Counted from the first letter of the stretch, positions 38,475 through 49,468 are shown. The stretch is 64,000 nt of DNA from Motiliproteus sp. MSK22-1 (GCF_001968815.1 NZ_MIEQ01000046.1:124001-188000), one strand, 5' to 3'. Translations and numbers: made by a program. Notes: generated by a model not told the origin, from the letters alone.

Positions 38475-39203
38475 GTGACAGACCTGCGAGAATTACAATT
38501 TTATGCTACGCCAGAACACCCTTGTAGTTATTTGAGTGACAGACAAGCCAAGACCTTGTTTGCTGATCCAAAAGCGGAGCTAAATCGCACTGACTACAGC
38601 GCACTGTCGGACTTGGGATTCAGGCGTAGTGGCCCACATGTATACCGCCCCCATTGCGGTGGCTGCAGCGCGTGTATTTCCGCGCGTATTCCTGTTGATT
38701 GCTTTAAGCTGTCTAAAAGCCAGAAACGCGTATTTCGAAACAATCAGGATCTGACAGTCAGGCCCACCGCCCCCGTTTACAGTGATGAACTTTATGACCT
38801 GTATGAACGTTACATTAACCACCGACACTTTGACGGGGATATGTATCCCCCCAGCCCTGAACAGTTCCGGTCTTTTCTGGTGGACAGCAAGCAAGACACC
38901 TTCTTTTACCAGTTTAAATCCGCTGACAGGCTGCTGGCTGTAGCAGTGGTCGACCGACTTGATCAGGGGCTATCAGCAATTTATACATTTTTTGACCCCG
39001 ATGAATCACATCGCAGCCTTGGAAAATTTTCCATTCTTAAACAGATAGAAGCTGTAAGGGATCAGAATCTGCCCTATCTGTATCTGGGTTACTGGATTAA
39101 AGGGTGCCAAAAAATGAATTATAAAATTGACTACCGGCCAATACAGCTGTTGCTTGACGGCCACTGGACACAGATAAACACTAACGAGCTATCGATGCCA
39201 TAG
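38475..39203 (+). CDS. bpt: aspartate/glutamate leucyltransferase (Bpt)
   Basis: Bpt adds Leu to N-terminal Asp or Glu, feeding the same N-degron pathway as Aat. The 242-residue protein has the ATE-family elements CSYLSDRQAKTLFADP, GFRRSGPHVYRPHCGGCSACISARIPV with a cysteine cluster, and LYLGYWIKGCQKMNYKIDYRP. The start is GTG, four bases after the aat stop. Confidence 0.95.
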   Translation: MTDLRELQFYATPEHPCSYLSDRQAKTLFADPKAELNRTDYSALSDLGFRRSGPHVYRPHCGGCSACISARIPVDCFKLSKSQKRVFRNNQDLTVRPTAPVYSDELYDLYERYINHRHFDGDMYPPSPEQFRSFLVDSKQDTFFYQFKSADRLLAVAVVDRLDQGLSAIYTFFDPDESHRSLGKFSILKQIEAVRDQNLPYLYLGYWIKGCQKMNYKIDYRPIQLLLDGHWTQINTNELSMP

Positions 39204-39375
39204 AATGTTTTGCTAAATCATTATAAATGAGGCAAAATATCGCGCCTTAGCAAATGAACCACTTATTACTGGCGCTACTGCCGCCATATATTTGCAACAT
39301 ATTTTTGCAACTATAGATTAATAACTACACTTGTAATTAAACCGGGCTGGATTGGCCCCAGAGGTAAGCCCTGTA

Positions 39376-39594
39376 ATGGCAAAAGAAGAATGCATTGAAA
39401 TGGACGGCACCATCATCGACACTCTGCCGAACACCATGTTCCGCGTGGAGCTGGAGAACGGTCACGTCGTTACCGCTCACATTTCCGGTAAAATGCGTAA
39501 GCACTACATTCGAATTCTGACTGGTGACAAAGTAAAGGTCGAGCTAACACCTTACGATCTGTCAAAAGGTCGTATCGTATACCGCGCTCGATAG
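39376..39594 (+). CDS. infA: translation initiation factor IF-1
   Basis: IF-1 binds the ribosomal A site during initiation. The 72-residue S1-type OB-fold protein reads [30 protein letters not shown] and ends GRIVYRAR, essentially the canonical sequence. GAGGTAAG precedes this ATG. The frame is open a few codons upstream, but the start is fixed by homology. Confidence 0.98.
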   Translation: MAKEECIEMDGTIIDTLPNTMFRVELENGHVVTAHISGKMRKHYIRILTGDKVKVELTPYDLSKGRIVYRAR

Positions 39595-39655
39595 TTTCCA
39601 AGCCCCGGCTCCAATACTGACGTGAAGCTTTAAAAGCTGAACGCTAAAAAGTAAA

Positions 39656-39684
39656 AAGCCGATCATCCACAGAGTGATCGGCTT
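39656..39684. terminator. bidirectional terminator between infA and clpA
   Basis: AAGCCGATCA (39656-39665) pairs with TGATCGGCTT (39675-39684). On the minus strand the stem ends in TTTTT, serving clpA, whose stop is 17 bases away. On the plus strand it may also end the infA transcript. Confidence 0.75.
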
Positions 39685-39701
39685 CCTGCTTGGGGCAGCC
39701 G

Positions 39702-41954
39702 TTAAGCTGCCTCATAATCAAACGAAAGCTTATCCTCCTTGACACTGACTCCGACTGTTCCACCCTTTTCAGATAAGGCACCGAACAGCACTTGCTCAGC
39801 CAATGGCTTTTTGACCTCCTCTTGAATCAGGCGAGCCATAGGACGCGCTCCCATCTTCTCGTCATACCCGTTCTCTGCCAGCCAGCTAATAGCATCATCA
39901 TCAAAGACGAGATGAACACTCTTGTCATCCAACTGTGCCTGCAATTGCGTGAGGAACTTATCAACAACACCGCGAATCACTTCAGTATTCAAAGGTTGGA
40001 ATTGAATAATAGAATCCAAGCGGTTACGGAACTCTGGAGTAAAGGTCTTTCTAATGGCCTCCATTCCATCACTACTGTGATCCTGTAGAGAAAACCCAAT
40101 GGACCGACGGCTTATTTCATGAGCTCCCGCATTTGTTGTCATAACAACAATGACATTTCTGAAATCGGCTTTACGACCATTGTTATCTGTCAATGTACCG
40201 TTATCCATGACCTGCAACAGCAAATTAAAGACCTCCGGGTGGGCCTTTTCGATTTCGTCCAGCAGCAGAACACAGTGCGGTGTCTTGGTGACAGCCTCGG
40301 TAAGCAAGCCCCCCTGGTCATAACCAACATAACCGGGAGGAGCACCAATCAGACGCGAAACCGTATGGCGTTCCATATATTCAGACATATCAAAGCGTAC
40401 AAGCTCAATCCCCATTATTTTTGCAAGCTGAGCTGTGACCTCCGTTTTACCGACTCCGGTAGGCCCGGCAAACAAAAATGAACCGATTGGCTTCTGAGGT
40501 TCTTTAAGACCTGCTCGCGAGAGCTTGATTGCAGAAGACAATGACTCTATAGCCGGATCCTGACCAAAGACTACCATTTTCAGGTTCTTTTCAAGACTAT
40601 GCAGGGCTTCCTTATCCGAAGCAGAGACACTCTTAGGAGGAATCCTGGCAATTTTTGCAACAATGCTTTCAATATCAGGAACATCTATCCGTTTCTTTCG
40701 CTTCTTCTCATCAAGCAGCTGCTGATAAGCACCAGCCTCATCGACTACATCGATAGCCTTATCGGGCATATGTTTGTCGTTGATATACCGATCAGCCAGC
40801 TCAGAGGCCGCTCTGAGGGCCTTATTGGTATAGGTTAGGTTATGATGTTTTTCATAACGGGATTTCAGGCCTTTTAGGATCTGGTAGGTTTCTTCTATCG
40901 ATGGCTCCAGAACGTCTATTTTTTGAAAACGACGCGCCAGCGCTCTGTCCTTTTCAAAAATCCCCCTAAACTCCTGGAACGTTGTTGAACCGATACAACG
41001 CAGATCACCACTGCTGAGCAAAGGTTTAAGAAGATTAGAAGCATCCATGGCTCCACCTGAGGCCGCACCTGCGCCTATGATGGTGTGGATTTCATCGATA
41101 AATAAAATACTGTAGTCTTCCTTTCCAATCTCAGCCAGAAGACCTTTCAGGCGTTTTTCGAAATCACCTCTGTATTTAGTACCGGCCAACAGCGCCCCCA
41201 TATCCAGAGAGTAAACGGTACTTTTATCGATCACCTCGGGCACTTCGCCATCAACAATCATTTTGGCAAGACCTTCAGCAATAGCGGTCTTGCCGACTCC
41301 GGCCTCTCCCACCAGCAACGGATTATTCTTTCGACGGCGGGAAAGAATCTGGATAACCCTTTCCACTTCCTGCTGCCGCCCGACAAGCGGATCGATCCGA
41401 CCAGCAGCAGCCACTTCATTAAGATTAATAGCAAATTGCTTTAACGGACTGGCCTGTGTGCTTTCTTCCTGTTCGTGTTCTACAGAAGGCTCATCATCGT
41501 GAGAGTGAGCACTATCAAGCACTTTCGATATGCCATGGGAAATATAATTAATGACATCAATCCGTTCAATGCTCTGCTGATTCAGAGCATAAACCGCCTG
41601 GCTTTCCTGTTCACTGAATATAGCCACAAGAACATTGGCGCCAGTGACTTCATTTTTACCAGACGATTGAACGTGAAATACAGCTCGCTGCAGCACTCGC
41701 TGGAAACCCAGCGTAGGCTGCGTATCTCTGTCGTGGTCATCAGCAGGGATCAATGGTGTAGTCGAGTCAACAAAGGCATTCAGGTTGGCTCTCAGCTTTT
41801 CAATATCAACTCCACAGGCTTCGAGAACCTCTACTGCTGAATTGTTGCTGAGTAGCGCTAAAAGCAGATGCTCCACGGTCATAAACTCGTGGCGCTTGTC
41901 TCTTGCTTCCTGGAAAGCCATGCTCAAAGTTAATTCTAGATCTTTGTTTAGCAC
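39702..41954 (-). CDS. clpA: ATP-dependent Clp protease ATPase subunit ClpA
   Basis: ClpA unfolds substrates for ClpP and takes N-degron proteins from ClpS. The 750-residue protein has the N-domain ([34 protein letters not shown]), a first AAA+ module (GEAGVGKT) and a second (GPTGVGKT), with the [14 protein letters not shown] loop. The start is GTG, fixed by homology to E. coli ClpA (MLNQELELSL). It follows clpS after 25 bases. Confidence 0.97.
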   Translation of the reverse strand: MLNKDLELTLSMAFQEARDKRHEFMTVEHLLLALLSNNSAVEVLEACGVDIEKLRANLNAFVDSTTPLIPADDHDRDTQPTLGFQRVLQRAVFHVQSSGKNEVTGANVLVAIFSEQESQAVYALNQQSIERIDVINYISHGISKVLDSAHSHDDEPSVEHEQEESTQASPLKQFAINLNEVAAAGRIDPLVGRQQEVERVIQILSRRRKNNPLLVGEAGVGKTAIAEGLAKMIVDGEVPEVIDKSTVYSLDMGALLAGTKYRGDFEKRLKGLLAEIGKEDYSILFIDEIHTIIGAGAASGGAMDASNLLKPLLSSGDLRCIGSTTFQEFRGIFEKDRALARRFQKIDVLEPSIEETYQILKGLKSRYEKHHNLTYTNKALRAASELADRYINDKHMPDKAIDVVDEAGAYQQLLDEKKRKKRIDVPDIESIVAKIARIPPKSVSASDKEALHSLEKNLKMVVFGQDPAIESLSSAIKLSRAGLKEPQKPIGSFLFAGPTGVGKTEVTAQLAKIMGIELVRFDMSEYMERHTVSRLIGAPPGYVGYDQGGLLTEAVTKTPHCVLLLDEIEKAHPEVFNLLLQVMDNGTLTDNNGRKADFRNVIVVMTTNAGAHEISRRSIGFSLQDHSSDGMEAIRKTFTPEFRNRLDSIIQFQPLNTEVIRGVVDKFLTQLQAQLDDKSVHLVFDDDAISWLAENGYDEKMGARPMARLIQEEVKKPLAEQVLFGALSEKGGTVGVSVKEDKLSFDYEAA

Positions 41955-41979
41955 GATAAACTGCCTCTCTTGGAACCAA

Positions 41980-42324
41980 TTAAGCCTTATCAACTTCGCA
42001 GAGCAGTGGGTGTTGGCACTCTCTCGAATATTGATTAACTTGAGTTGCTTTAGTTTCAGCAATATCACGCGGATAGATGCCACAAACTGCTTTTCCCTGG
42101 GTGTGGACGGCGAGCATCACCTGCGTCGCCTTCTCCTGCTCCATGTTGAAGAATACCCTCAAAACTTCAACCACAAAATCCATAGGAGTATAGTCGTCAT
42201 TCAATAGCAAAACCTTATACATAGAAGGAGGCTTTAATGCTGGCTTCATCTCCTGAGTCAGGAGCCCTCCTTCGCTACCGGCCTCCTTATCTTTATTTAA
42301 CTCTATTGCACTCAAAAAAATCAT
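41980..42324 (-). CDS. clpS: ClpA adaptor ClpS
   Basis: ClpS binds N-terminal Leu, Phe, Tyr or Trp and delivers substrates to ClpAP. The 114-residue protein has a flexible acidic N-terminus of about 30 residues and the core [27 protein letters not shown] with the residues that line the N-degron pocket. clpS and clpA form a minus-strand operon next to aat and bpt. Confidence 0.96.
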   Translation of the reverse strand: MIFLSAIELNKDKEAGSEGGLLTQEMKPALKPPSMYKVLLLNDDYTPMDFVVEVLRVFFNMEQEKATQVMLAVHTQGKAVCGIYPRDIAETKATQVNQYSRECQHPLLCEVDKA

Positions 42325-42975
42325 TCCCTAAACCTGTTAAACTTAACATCCCAGATATGATACCCCCTGCTCAGACTTGACGCATCTCTGGCTCTTTGTA
42401 TTTTAACCTCCAGAAGAATTTATTGGCACAACGCGCCTCCCTTTCTGTGCTCTCGCCTGCTGGTATCCATCGATTTTTAATTATAACCCGACCATTTTTG
42501 CCGTAGACCCTTTTTTTTTGCGGAAAGTTCCGGGGCTTCAGCACAATTGTCATCCTGACCAGAGCTACAACTTAATCCTGACAAACCGGTTTCAACACTT
42601 ACTTCACTGTTATTAAGCTTAGTTCATTCCCAGAAAATCGCTTCTCAAAAAAACCTATCATATTGAATTTATGGGACTATATGTTCCATTTTCAACCTGC
42701 ACCCCAGGTTAGTCTGGCGCAGAATCCGGATCTTGGAAAACTTAGTTTCATCATTACCCTTTCCCATAGAACCAAAGTCGAACTAGTATTGTCCATACCT
42801 ATCTCTCGATGTCGATCAATCAACCAAGTAGCCGTTTCTAACAGGGATAAAACCTCGTTAAAGTCAATTTTAACGCCAGAAGCTGAAAGTCTATCTTGCA
42901 AAAAGCGCGACATATGACGAGAATACGTGAATAGCTTTATTAGCTATAGATAATTTGTAGTTTAAGGAGTTCTCA
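42325..42975. other. 650-base region between clpS and cspD without a firm gene
   Basis: Two weak minus-strand frames exist: 42371-42553 (60 residues, basic, no convincing ribosome-binding site) and 42692-42913, listed separately. The region must contain the divergent promoters of clpS and cspD. AAGGAG lies just before cspD. Confidence 0.4.
42692..42913 (-). CDS. possible small protein
   Basis: A 73-residue frame whose first 45 residues look protein-like (SRFLQDRLSASGVKIDF, then LLETATWLIDRHREIGMD). It has no clear ribosome-binding site and no recognised family. It could be a degraded or spurious gene. Confidence 0.25.
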   Translation of the reverse strand: MSRFLQDRLSASGVKIDFNEVLSLLETATWLIDRHREIGMDNTSSTLVLWERVMMKLSFPRSGFCARLTWGAG

Positions 42976-43206
42976 ATGCACTCAGGGAAAGTAAAGTGGT
43001 TTAACAATGCCAAAGGGTATGGTTTTATCCTATCAGACAAATCTGAAGAAGATCTATTCGCACACTATTCAGCTATACAGATGGACGGGTATAAAACACT
43101 AAAGGCCGGACAGGAAGTAAATTTCGAGACTACACCAGGTCCGAAAGGCACCCATGCTGTCAACATTCGCCCAGCGGAAGCTAAAGAACAAGCTGAAGCT
43201 AATTAG
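42976..43206 (+). CDS. cspD: cold-shock domain protein CspD
   Basis: The 76-residue OB-fold protein binds single-stranded nucleic acid. It has the RNP motifs [15 protein letters not shown] and DLFAHYSAI. The location next to clpS/clpA and the low N-terminal charge fit CspD, which in E. coli is induced in stationary phase and inhibits replication. AAGGAG lies six bases upstream of the ATG. Confidence 0.92.
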   Translation: MHSGKVKWFNNAKGYGFILSDKSEEDLFAHYSAIQMDGYKTLKAGQEVNFETTPGPKGTHAVNIRPAEAKEQAEAN

Positions 43207-43250
43207 TAAAGGAGGCAAGACTCTGTAATCAGAATCTTTTTTCCACCCGT

Positions 43251-43279
43251 AAAAAAACCAGCCTTAGGCTGGTTTTTTA
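43251..43279. terminator. bidirectional terminator between cspD and icd
   Basis: AACCAGCC and GGCTGGTT form a stem with a three-base loop, flanked by seven A on the left and six T on the right. It can end both cspD (plus) and icd (minus). Confidence 0.9.
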
Positions 43280-43347
43280 TCCTCTCTGCTCAGATCTTCA
43301 GAATCTGCTCATAAGAGCGACCTTTGTTCTGACAGCATTGGACGCAG

Positions 43348-44604
43348 CTACATATTCGCAATCACTGCATCACCAAACCCAGAGCAGGAAACCAAGGTAG
43401 CGTCTTCCATCAGCCGATCAAAATCATAGGTTACAGTTTTCGCTGCAATTGCCCCGGAAACACCTTTGAGTATCAGATCTGCTGCTTCCTTCCAGCCAAG
43501 ATGGCGCAGCATCATTTCAGCGGAAAGTATAACAGAGCCAGGATTAACCTTGTCTTTGCCTGCATATTTAGGCGCTGTTCCATGAGTTGCTTCAAAGATA
43601 GCAATATCATCGCTAAGGTTTGCACCAGGAGCAATCCCAATGCCTCCCACCTCAGCAGCCAGCGCATCTGAAAGATAATCCCCATTCAGGTTCAGGGTAG
43701 CGATAACCGAGTACTCTGCTGGACGGAGTAAAATCTGCTGTAGCATTGCATCCGCAATAACATCCTTGATAACGATTTGATTTCCGGTATTGGGGTTGGT
43801 AATCGAACACCAGGGACCGCCATCAAGCAGTTCCGCACCAAATTCTTCTTTTGCCAGCTCGTAGCCCCACTCCTTAAAAGCACCTTCGGTAAATTTCATG
43901 ATATTACCCTTGTGCACAAAGGTCACAGAAGGTTTATCATTATCAATAGCATATTGAATGGCTTTGCGGATCAGGCGCTGGGTACCTTCTTTGGAAACAG
44001 GCTTAATTCCTATCCCACAGTTCTCTTCGAAACGAATTTTGGTCACTCCAAACTCATCCTTCAGGAACTTAATCAGTTTATCGGCTTCGGCAGACCCCGC
44101 TTTAAACTCAACACCGGCATAGATATCTTCCGAGTTCTCTCTAAAGATACACATGTCGACATCCTGCGGGGCTTTGACAGGACTGGGAACCCCTGTAAAC
44201 CATTGTACGGGCCTCTGACATACGTAGAGATCCAACTCTTGCCGTAAAGCCACATTAAGTGAGCGTATTCCTCCGCCCACTGGCGTAGTCAAAGGCCCCT
44301 TTATTCCAACGACAAATTCTCTAAATGCTTCAAGGGTTTCTTCTGGCATCCAGGTATCTGCGTCATAAATTTCTGTAGCCTTCTCTCCGGCATAGACTTC
44401 CATCCATGAGATTTCCCGATTGCCGCCATATGCCTTGCTTACAGCAGCATCAACAACCTTGATCATTGGTGGCGTCACATCGTAGCCAATCCCATCGCCT
44501 TCGATAAAAGGAATTATAGGATTATTGGGAACTTCCAGCGATTTATCGGTATTTACCGTTATTTTTTCCCCTTTAGAGGGTACCTTTATCTTCTCATATC
44601 CCAT
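43348..44604 (-). CDS. icd: isocitrate dehydrogenase [NADP]
   Basis: Icd converts isocitrate to 2-oxoglutarate with NADP. The 418-residue protein matches the E. coli-type dimer: [24 protein letters not shown], the phosphorylation-site loop [37 protein letters not shown], and [25 protein letters not shown]. The regulatory Ser in RSLN is present, so control by an AceK kinase is possible; aceK is not in the window. It supplies the sucAB reaction encoded downstream. Confidence 0.96.
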   Translation of the reverse strand: MGYEKIKVPSKGEKITVNTDKSLEVPNNPIIPFIEGDGIGYDVTPPMIKVVDAAVSKAYGGNREISWMEVYAGEKATEIYDADTWMPEETLEAFREFVVGIKGPLTTPVGGGIRSLNVALRQELDLYVCQRPVQWFTGVPSPVKAPQDVDMCIFRENSEDIYAGVEFKAGSAEADKLIKFLKDEFGVTKIRFEENCGIGIKPVSKEGTQRLIRKAIQYAIDNDKPSVTFVHKGNIMKFTEGAFKEWGYELAKEEFGAELLDGGPWCSITNPNTGNQIVIKDVIADAMLQQILLRPAEYSVIATLNLNGDYLSDALAAEVGGIGIAPGANLSDDIAIFEATHGTAPKYAGKDKVNPGSVILSAEMMLRHLGWKEAADLILKGVSGAIAAKTVTYDFDRLMEDATLVSCSGFGDAVIANM

Positions 44605-44670
44605 GTTGAACTCCGTATTTCAAAAAATAGTCAGATGCCTTTCGACATGCAGACACAGAATCATAAGTCA

Positions 44671-47553
44671 CTATTTTACTTTGTATTCATTGGACCCTAC
44701 GGCGTCAGAATTGTGAGTTACATGCTTCCCTTGCTGTTGAAGCATGTAACTTAAGCAGTCATCACCGGATAAGGGCTTGCTAAAATAAAACCCCTGAAAC
44801 TCATCACAACCATTTTCCCGAAGAAATGCCACATGCCCGATATTTTCTACGCCTTCAGCTATCACTGTCAGATTAAGGCTATGACCCAAGGCAACAATTG
44901 CCCGGGTGATCGCTTCGTCATCTGCATATCGACCAATATCAAACACAAATGACTTGTCAATTTTAAGCTTATCAATCGGTAATTTTTTAAGATAGCTCAG
45001 GGAAGAGTACCCCGTACCAAAGTCGTCGATAGCCAGCTTTATCCCCATTTTTTTTAGCTGCTGCAACTTGGCGATTGTGCTTTCCGGACGACTCATAATA
45101 AAGCTTTCGGTAATTTCAAGCTCCAGTTGAGTTGGATGTATTTCTACTCGGTCGACAATATCCTGCACTTTTTGAATGAGTGAAGGATCCATAATTTGAG
45201 GCCCAGCAAGATTCACTGACATTCGAATCCCTGAAATCCCTTTTTGTTCCCACTCCTTGAGCTGTCGACAGGCTTCTTCAAGTACCCACGCACCTATTTC
45301 AACAATTTGCCCGGATTCCTCTGCAATCGGAATAAATCGATCCGGCTGGATCATCCCCTGATCGGGATGTATCCACCTTAACAGCGCTTCCACGCCGATC
45401 ACTTCGGCATCAGAAGAAGATAGCTGAGGTTGGTAATAAAGTACCAGCTCGCGCCTCTCCAGAGCGTAGCGTAAGTCAACGTCCAGATTCAGACGCTCTT
45501 CAAAACCAGCTGACTGCTCAGGACTGTAGAATGAACATTGTTTACGTCCTTTTTGCTTTGACTGATGCATAGCAACATCTGCATGCTTTATCAGCGTATT
45601 GGCATCAGCCCCGTGCTCTGGATACAAGGCAATCCCCAGACTAACTGAAATGAACGCCTCATGACCTTCTACCTGGTAAGCTTTGGATAAATCCAGGAGC
45701 AGGTTGTCAGCCAACTCTTCAACATAATCCGTATGAATAAAGTCTTCCAGAATCACCACGAACTCATCCCCCCCCCAACGGGAAACGATCCCCATTTGCC
45801 GAACCAGTGATTTTATTCTATCAGCTGCCTGCTGCAGCAGCTCGTCACCAGCGGGATGACCCAGGCTGTCATTAATGTTTTTAAAGTGATCAAGGTCGCA
45901 GAAGATAACAGCCCTTCGCTGGAGACCGCCTTGATCTGCTTCTATAAGAGATTGCAACCTGCGCTGCAACCCCAGGCGATTCGGCAATTCTGTCAGAGGG
46001 TCATGGTTGGCCAACCACTGAAGTTGATGCTGAACTGTTTTCTGTTCAGTAATATCCATTCCAATGGACAATAACGCATCTGACTGATCTTTTTGGCTTA
46101 ATCGGGAATGCAGCCAGGACAGAGTCCGCTGGCCACCGCTGGGGGCTTCAAACTGAGCCTCATACCTGCAGCTGTTACTGACACCAGCATAAACCAGATC
46201 AATGGCTTCCCTGGCATGCGGCCCAAGACTGCCAAACAGCTCTTCATAACTTCTGTTAACACATTGCTGCTCTGATTTACTGACCATAAGACAACCAAAC
46301 TGATTGACGCTTTTGCAAACACCATCTTTGGTTTGCAGTAAGATAACAGCCTGAGCATTATCTAAAAGGCTGGCAACAAAATCCCGTTGCTTGGCAAGCT
46401 CCTTGCTGCTTTTATGCAAACGAAGAGTCCGGTTTTTCACTTCCCGGTCCAAACGTTCCAGCTCATCAGCAAGATGAATGGTGCTCTTCGCCAACTGCCC
46501 AAGCTCATCTTCAACCGTCTGTTTAAATACTCCACTGGCTTTTCTAAGACGTTTTCTAACCCTGTCGTAATCATGATGGGCAAGTAGCGGTAAAAGCCCT
46601 GCAACCAAAGACAAGGCATTGAGTGATGGCTGCATAACTGCAGCCAGCAATAATGCGCTGATCAATAAAGAAACCCAGGTCACGACAAGTAACTGAAGAT
46701 TATTTCTGCGAATAGATTGGTAACTGTCAGTAACATCAGTCAGGAGAACCCAGTAACCTCGCTGTTGTTCCAGAATAGTCAGTGGAGTTAACGCGAGTTC
46801 ATAGCGGATATCCCCCGACTGAAGCAGATACTGACCAGCTCCCCTGAATTCTGTTTTTTGAGCATATTCATTTAGTAGAGGTTCAAACTGAGTCCGGTTA
46901 CTCAAGGCAGAAAGATTCACTCCCCAGGAGCGTAGGCCCTTGCTGCCCTCTTCTTCAGTTTTCAATAAAACACCGACACTTGAACCGGAAAACTCAGCGA
47001 CATTTAGTACGACATCGGCGATCGAAGTAACAACAGCAACACTTCCTGTACCTTCCTCCAGCAATACCGGAACAGCGGCCACAATCTGACACTCAATCAC
47101 ACAACTAAAGCTGGTAGTAGGCTGCTCGCTGGTCAGTACCATTGTACTGATATCAGTAAGCAGCTGGTTTTTTGGGCCACTACTGTAGACAGCTTCCAAC
47201 GAAGGTGAGCTTACTTGCAACTGCTCGATACCGGATAACAGAACTTGCTTGGAGGCTCTGTTTTTTAAGCCAAAGACAAGTTGTTCGTAATTAACGACAT
47301 CCTGCCCTCCCTCAGCAAGCAGAACAAGAGATTCAGTCTGGCTGATCAGATCGTTTTGGACACGTCGAATCTGAGACTGAAGCGCGTTGGAACTGCGCTG
47401 CTGCTGAAGCTGCCTTTCTCTCTGTAATTGGTTTTCCTGCAAAACATTTGCTGCCCAGGAGACTCCGAGCGCAATAAAAAAGAACACCACCGTAAGAAGA
47501 AGAAACAACTTCCATTTAAGACTTAAAAAGCGCTGTCGCAATTCTTTGTTCAT
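44671..47553 (-). CDS. transmembrane PAS-GGDEF-EAL protein
   Basis: The 960-residue protein has a membrane segment (about 15-35), a periplasmic sensor region of about 250 residues with two cysteines (CVIEC), a second membrane segment (about 287-307), a coiled linker (360-395), a PAS domain (392-505), GGDEF (510-670; WGGDEF at 593-598) and EAL (about 690-950, with VEALLRW and DDFGTGYSS). Both catalytic motifs are intact. It is the last gene of an operon with a periplasmic binding-like protein and an outer-membrane barrel, which probably provide its signal. Confidence 0.9.
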   Translation of the reverse strand: MNKELRQRFLSLKWKLFLLLTVVFFFIALGVSWAANVLQENQLQRERQLQQQRSSNALQSQIRRVQNDLISQTESLVLLAEGGQDVVNYEQLVFGLKNRASKQVLLSGIEQLQVSSPSLEAVYSSGPKNQLLTDISTMVLTSEQPTTSFSCVIECQIVAAVPVLLEEGTGSVAVVTSIADVVLNVAEFSGSSVGVLLKTEEEGSKGLRSWGVNLSALSNRTQFEPLLNEYAQKTEFRGAGQYLLQSGDIRYELALTPLTILEQQRGYWVLLTDVTDSYQSIRRNNLQLLVVTWVSLLISALLLAAVMQPSLNALSLVAGLLPLLAHHDYDRVRKRLRKASGVFKQTVEDELGQLAKSTIHLADELERLDREVKNRTLRLHKSSKELAKQRDFVASLLDNAQAVILLQTKDGVCKSVNQFGCLMVSKSEQQCVNRSYEELFGSLGPHAREAIDLVYAGVSNSCRYEAQFEAPSGGQRTLSWLHSRLSQKDQSDALLSIGMDITEQKTVQHQLQWLANHDPLTELPNRLGLQRRLQSLIEADQGGLQRRAVIFCDLDHFKNINDSLGHPAGDELLQQAADRIKSLVRQMGIVSRWGGDEFVVILEDFIHTDYVEELADNLLLDLSKAYQVEGHEAFISVSLGIALYPEHGADANTLIKHADVAMHQSKQKGRKQCSFYSPEQSAGFEERLNLDVDLRYALERRELVLYYQPQLSSSDAEVIGVEALLRWIHPDQGMIQPDRFIPIAEESGQIVEIGAWVLEEACRQLKEWEQKGISGIRMSVNLAGPQIMDPSLIQKVQDIVDRVEIHPTQLELEITESFIMSRPESTIAKLQQLKKMGIKLAIDDFGTGYSSLSYLKKLPIDKLKIDKSFVFDIGRYADDEAITRAIVALGHSLNLTVIAEGVENIGHVAFLRENGCDEFQGFYFSKPLSGDDCLSYMLQQQGKHVTHNSDAVGSNEYKVK

Positions 47554-47568
47554 TCACCACCCTATCAA

Positions 47569-48807
47569 CTAGAAACGATACGACGCTTGAAACATAAGCA
47601 TATTCCAGTTCTTCTTCAGTTCGCCTGGTGATTCGTTATCAAGTGCTGAAAGCCAAGCCGTTCCCTCAACATGGTGAAGCTCTGCACGGGTATGCAGTTT
47701 GGGTGTTACCTGGTATCCGATACCGATGGTCCAATCCTTGGCAAACCCTTGATGAGCAGGACGTCCAGTCATTAATTGCAAATTGGTGCCATCAGGGTCG
47801 TCGTCATCGACAACTGCATCGTCATATCTAAGCAGTCCGGTCCATCGATGATCAAACCGATACTCTGCTTGAATGTAGTATGCTTTGATCGTATTGTCCT
47901 GCTTTGGCAGAAAAGAACCAAAACCACTACGGCTGATATTTTCAATAAAATACTCAGAAGTCAGGCTAAGATTTTCAAAATTCAGCTGTGCCGAATAACC
48001 AAATAATTCGAAATCAATCTCTCCGTTTCCGATAAAGAACGGTATATCGGAAGTAAAGGAGGTATTAGCATCTATAAAAGTGGCGGCCAGCCTGATCTGT
48101 CCGCTACCGTGCTCATAGAGTACTCTGGCCAATGCCAGTTCAGAACTGCCCAGCACACCAGGCAAGTCAGCCCCAAGCAGCGCACGTTCTGTATCAGCTC
48201 CTGTTAAAGGCTTCCCCCATAAGACATCTACCATCCAGCTACCGTAACTGGGTTGAGTTCGGTAGTAGCCTCCCACTCCGTCTGAGGATAGCTCCAGCTC
48301 CCGAACCTGGTCCGGGTAAATGGACTGTGGGAGAACAATACTTGGACGAGTAAAGGAAACATCACGGGTATCATTGTAAAACCCGATCGGGTTCTTCAAT
48401 CGTCCAAACCTTACCCCGGCCTGGCGATCATTGTTCTGTAAGAAAGACCAATCGGCAAACAAGTAGTCCACCTGCACATCACCATCTTCTCCCTTACCTG
48501 CGGTTCTTGAAAGAAGCTGTCCGCTCAGACGTAGCTGAGGAGATACACTGTAAATACCGTTAATTCCCAGTTCACGGAAGTCAAAACTACCATTGCTATC
48601 AGAAGAGTTACCAAAAAAATTGTTACGATCACTAATCGACCAGCCTTGTGTGATAAAGCCACTCCATTGCCAGGAGTCATCAAGGTCAGAAGAGGCGTAA
48701 GAGTGGGCAGGTAGCAGAGTCAAAGCGGCCACTATAACCGACAGCAAGCAGGAAAAAGGCATTGAACTATTCCACAACGGGACCAAAGATCTAATCCAAA
48801 ACCACAT
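47569..48807 (-). CDS. outer-membrane beta-barrel protein, porin-like
   Basis: After a signal peptide (cleavage near HSYA-SS) the 412-residue protein shows alternating hydrophobic strands and ends in YRF, the typical C-terminal Phe of outer-membrane barrels. The N-terminal half resembles porins of the OprP/O type, though the substrate is not known. GGGGGAG six bases before the chosen ATG supports this start. It overlaps the preceding gene by 17 bases, and the GGDEF-EAL gene starts 15 bases later. Confidence 0.78.
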   Translation of the reverse strand: MWFWIRSLVPLWNSSMPFSCLLSVIVAALTLLPAHSYASSDLDDSWQWSGFITQGWSISDRNNFFGNSSDSNGSFDFRELGINGIYSVSPQLRLSGQLLSRTAGKGEDGDVQVDYLFADWSFLQNNDRQAGVRFGRLKNPIGFYNDTRDVSFTRPSIVLPQSIYPDQVRELELSSDGVGGYYRTQPSYGSWMVDVLWGKPLTGADTERALLGADLPGVLGSSELALARVLYEHGSGQIRLAATFIDANTSFTSDIPFFIGNGEIDFELFGYSAQLNFENLSLTSEYFIENISRSGFGSFLPKQDNTIKAYYIQAEYRFDHRWTGLLRYDDAVVDDDDPDGTNLQLMTGRPAHQGFAKDWTIGIGYQVTPKLHTRAELHHVEGTAWLSALDNESPGELKKNWNMLMFQASYRF

Positions 48808-49300
48808 ATCGAACTCCCCCTGCTCTATTGCCATCGACGATATATCCAATTGCACCCGGTGTCTGTGCGACCGCCTCTAACATTAGCTGTTGGTTTTTAA
48901 TCTGTACCGGAGCTTGTCCAGTTCCTGAATAAACGGCTCGATCCCAAGTTTGTCTTAACTGGTAAGGGAATACCGCTAAAGTCCTTTTTGAAAACCGTCG
49001 GTGAATAGCATGATCATCGGGCAACACAAATACCCTGATTGGAGTACCGTCTGCCCAACGGGTTAATCGCATACTGAAAATAGATCTCAAAACACTTCGG
49101 CTGAGGTGGTCGTAGGGGACTTGCGAATTAATGATGACAACTGGCTGTTTGTTTTCAGCCACAGCCACCGAGGCATTAAAGATAAAGGAAGAGAGTAGTA
49201 AATATACTAATGAGATCCAGACCAGGACAGTCGAACGTAGAATACAGTACGACTGAATATCTAGAAGCGGAAATCTTAATCTAGAAAGAGAATGAAGCAT
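48791..49300 (-). CDS. small periplasmic phosphate-binding-like protein
   Basis: The 169-residue protein has a hydrophobic signal segment (about residues 25-47) and a domain resembling half of a PstS-type binding protein: VVIINSQVPYDHLSRSVLRSIFSMRLTRWADGTPI, and APGAIGYIV-like QTPGAIGYIVDG. Proteins of this size are often annotated as phosphate ABC-transporter binding proteins without a transporter. It is the first gene of the three-gene operon, consistent with a sensory rather than transport role. Confidence 0.75.
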   Translation of the reverse strand: MLHSLSRLRFPLLDIQSYCILRSTVLVWISLVYLLLSSFIFNASVAVAENKQPVVIINSQVPYDHLSRSVLRSIFSMRLTRWADGTPIRVFVLPDDHAIHRRFSKRTLAVFPYQLRQTWDRAVYSGTGQAPVQIKNQQLMLEAVAQTPGAIGYIVDGNRAGGVRYVVLD

Positions 49301-49412
49301 CCTGCTAGAGGTTCCTTACCGGCTTGGTATATCAAATCACAACATAATAAGGTTGCACCAAAAATCTACTAGTCTGTATGTTATGCTATTCGACGACGAA
49401 AGTCCTGCAAAA

Positions 49413-49438
49413 AAAAGGGCAGCCAATGCCGCCCTTTT
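49413..49438 (-). terminator. terminator of the suc operon
   Basis: AAAAGGGC (49413-49420) pairs with GCCCTTTT (49431-49438), with T8 following on the minus strand. It lies about 30 bases past the sucD stop. Confidence 0.8.
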
Positions 49439-49468
49439 TCTAACGCTATTAACGACTTACCGGGAAAC

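Noticed and set aside
42371-42553. 60-codon minus-strand open frame after clpS
   Set aside because: Basic composition without family resemblance and no usable ribosome-binding site.
43777-44247. 156-codon plus-strand open frame
   Set aside because: Antisense inside icd, no family resemblance.
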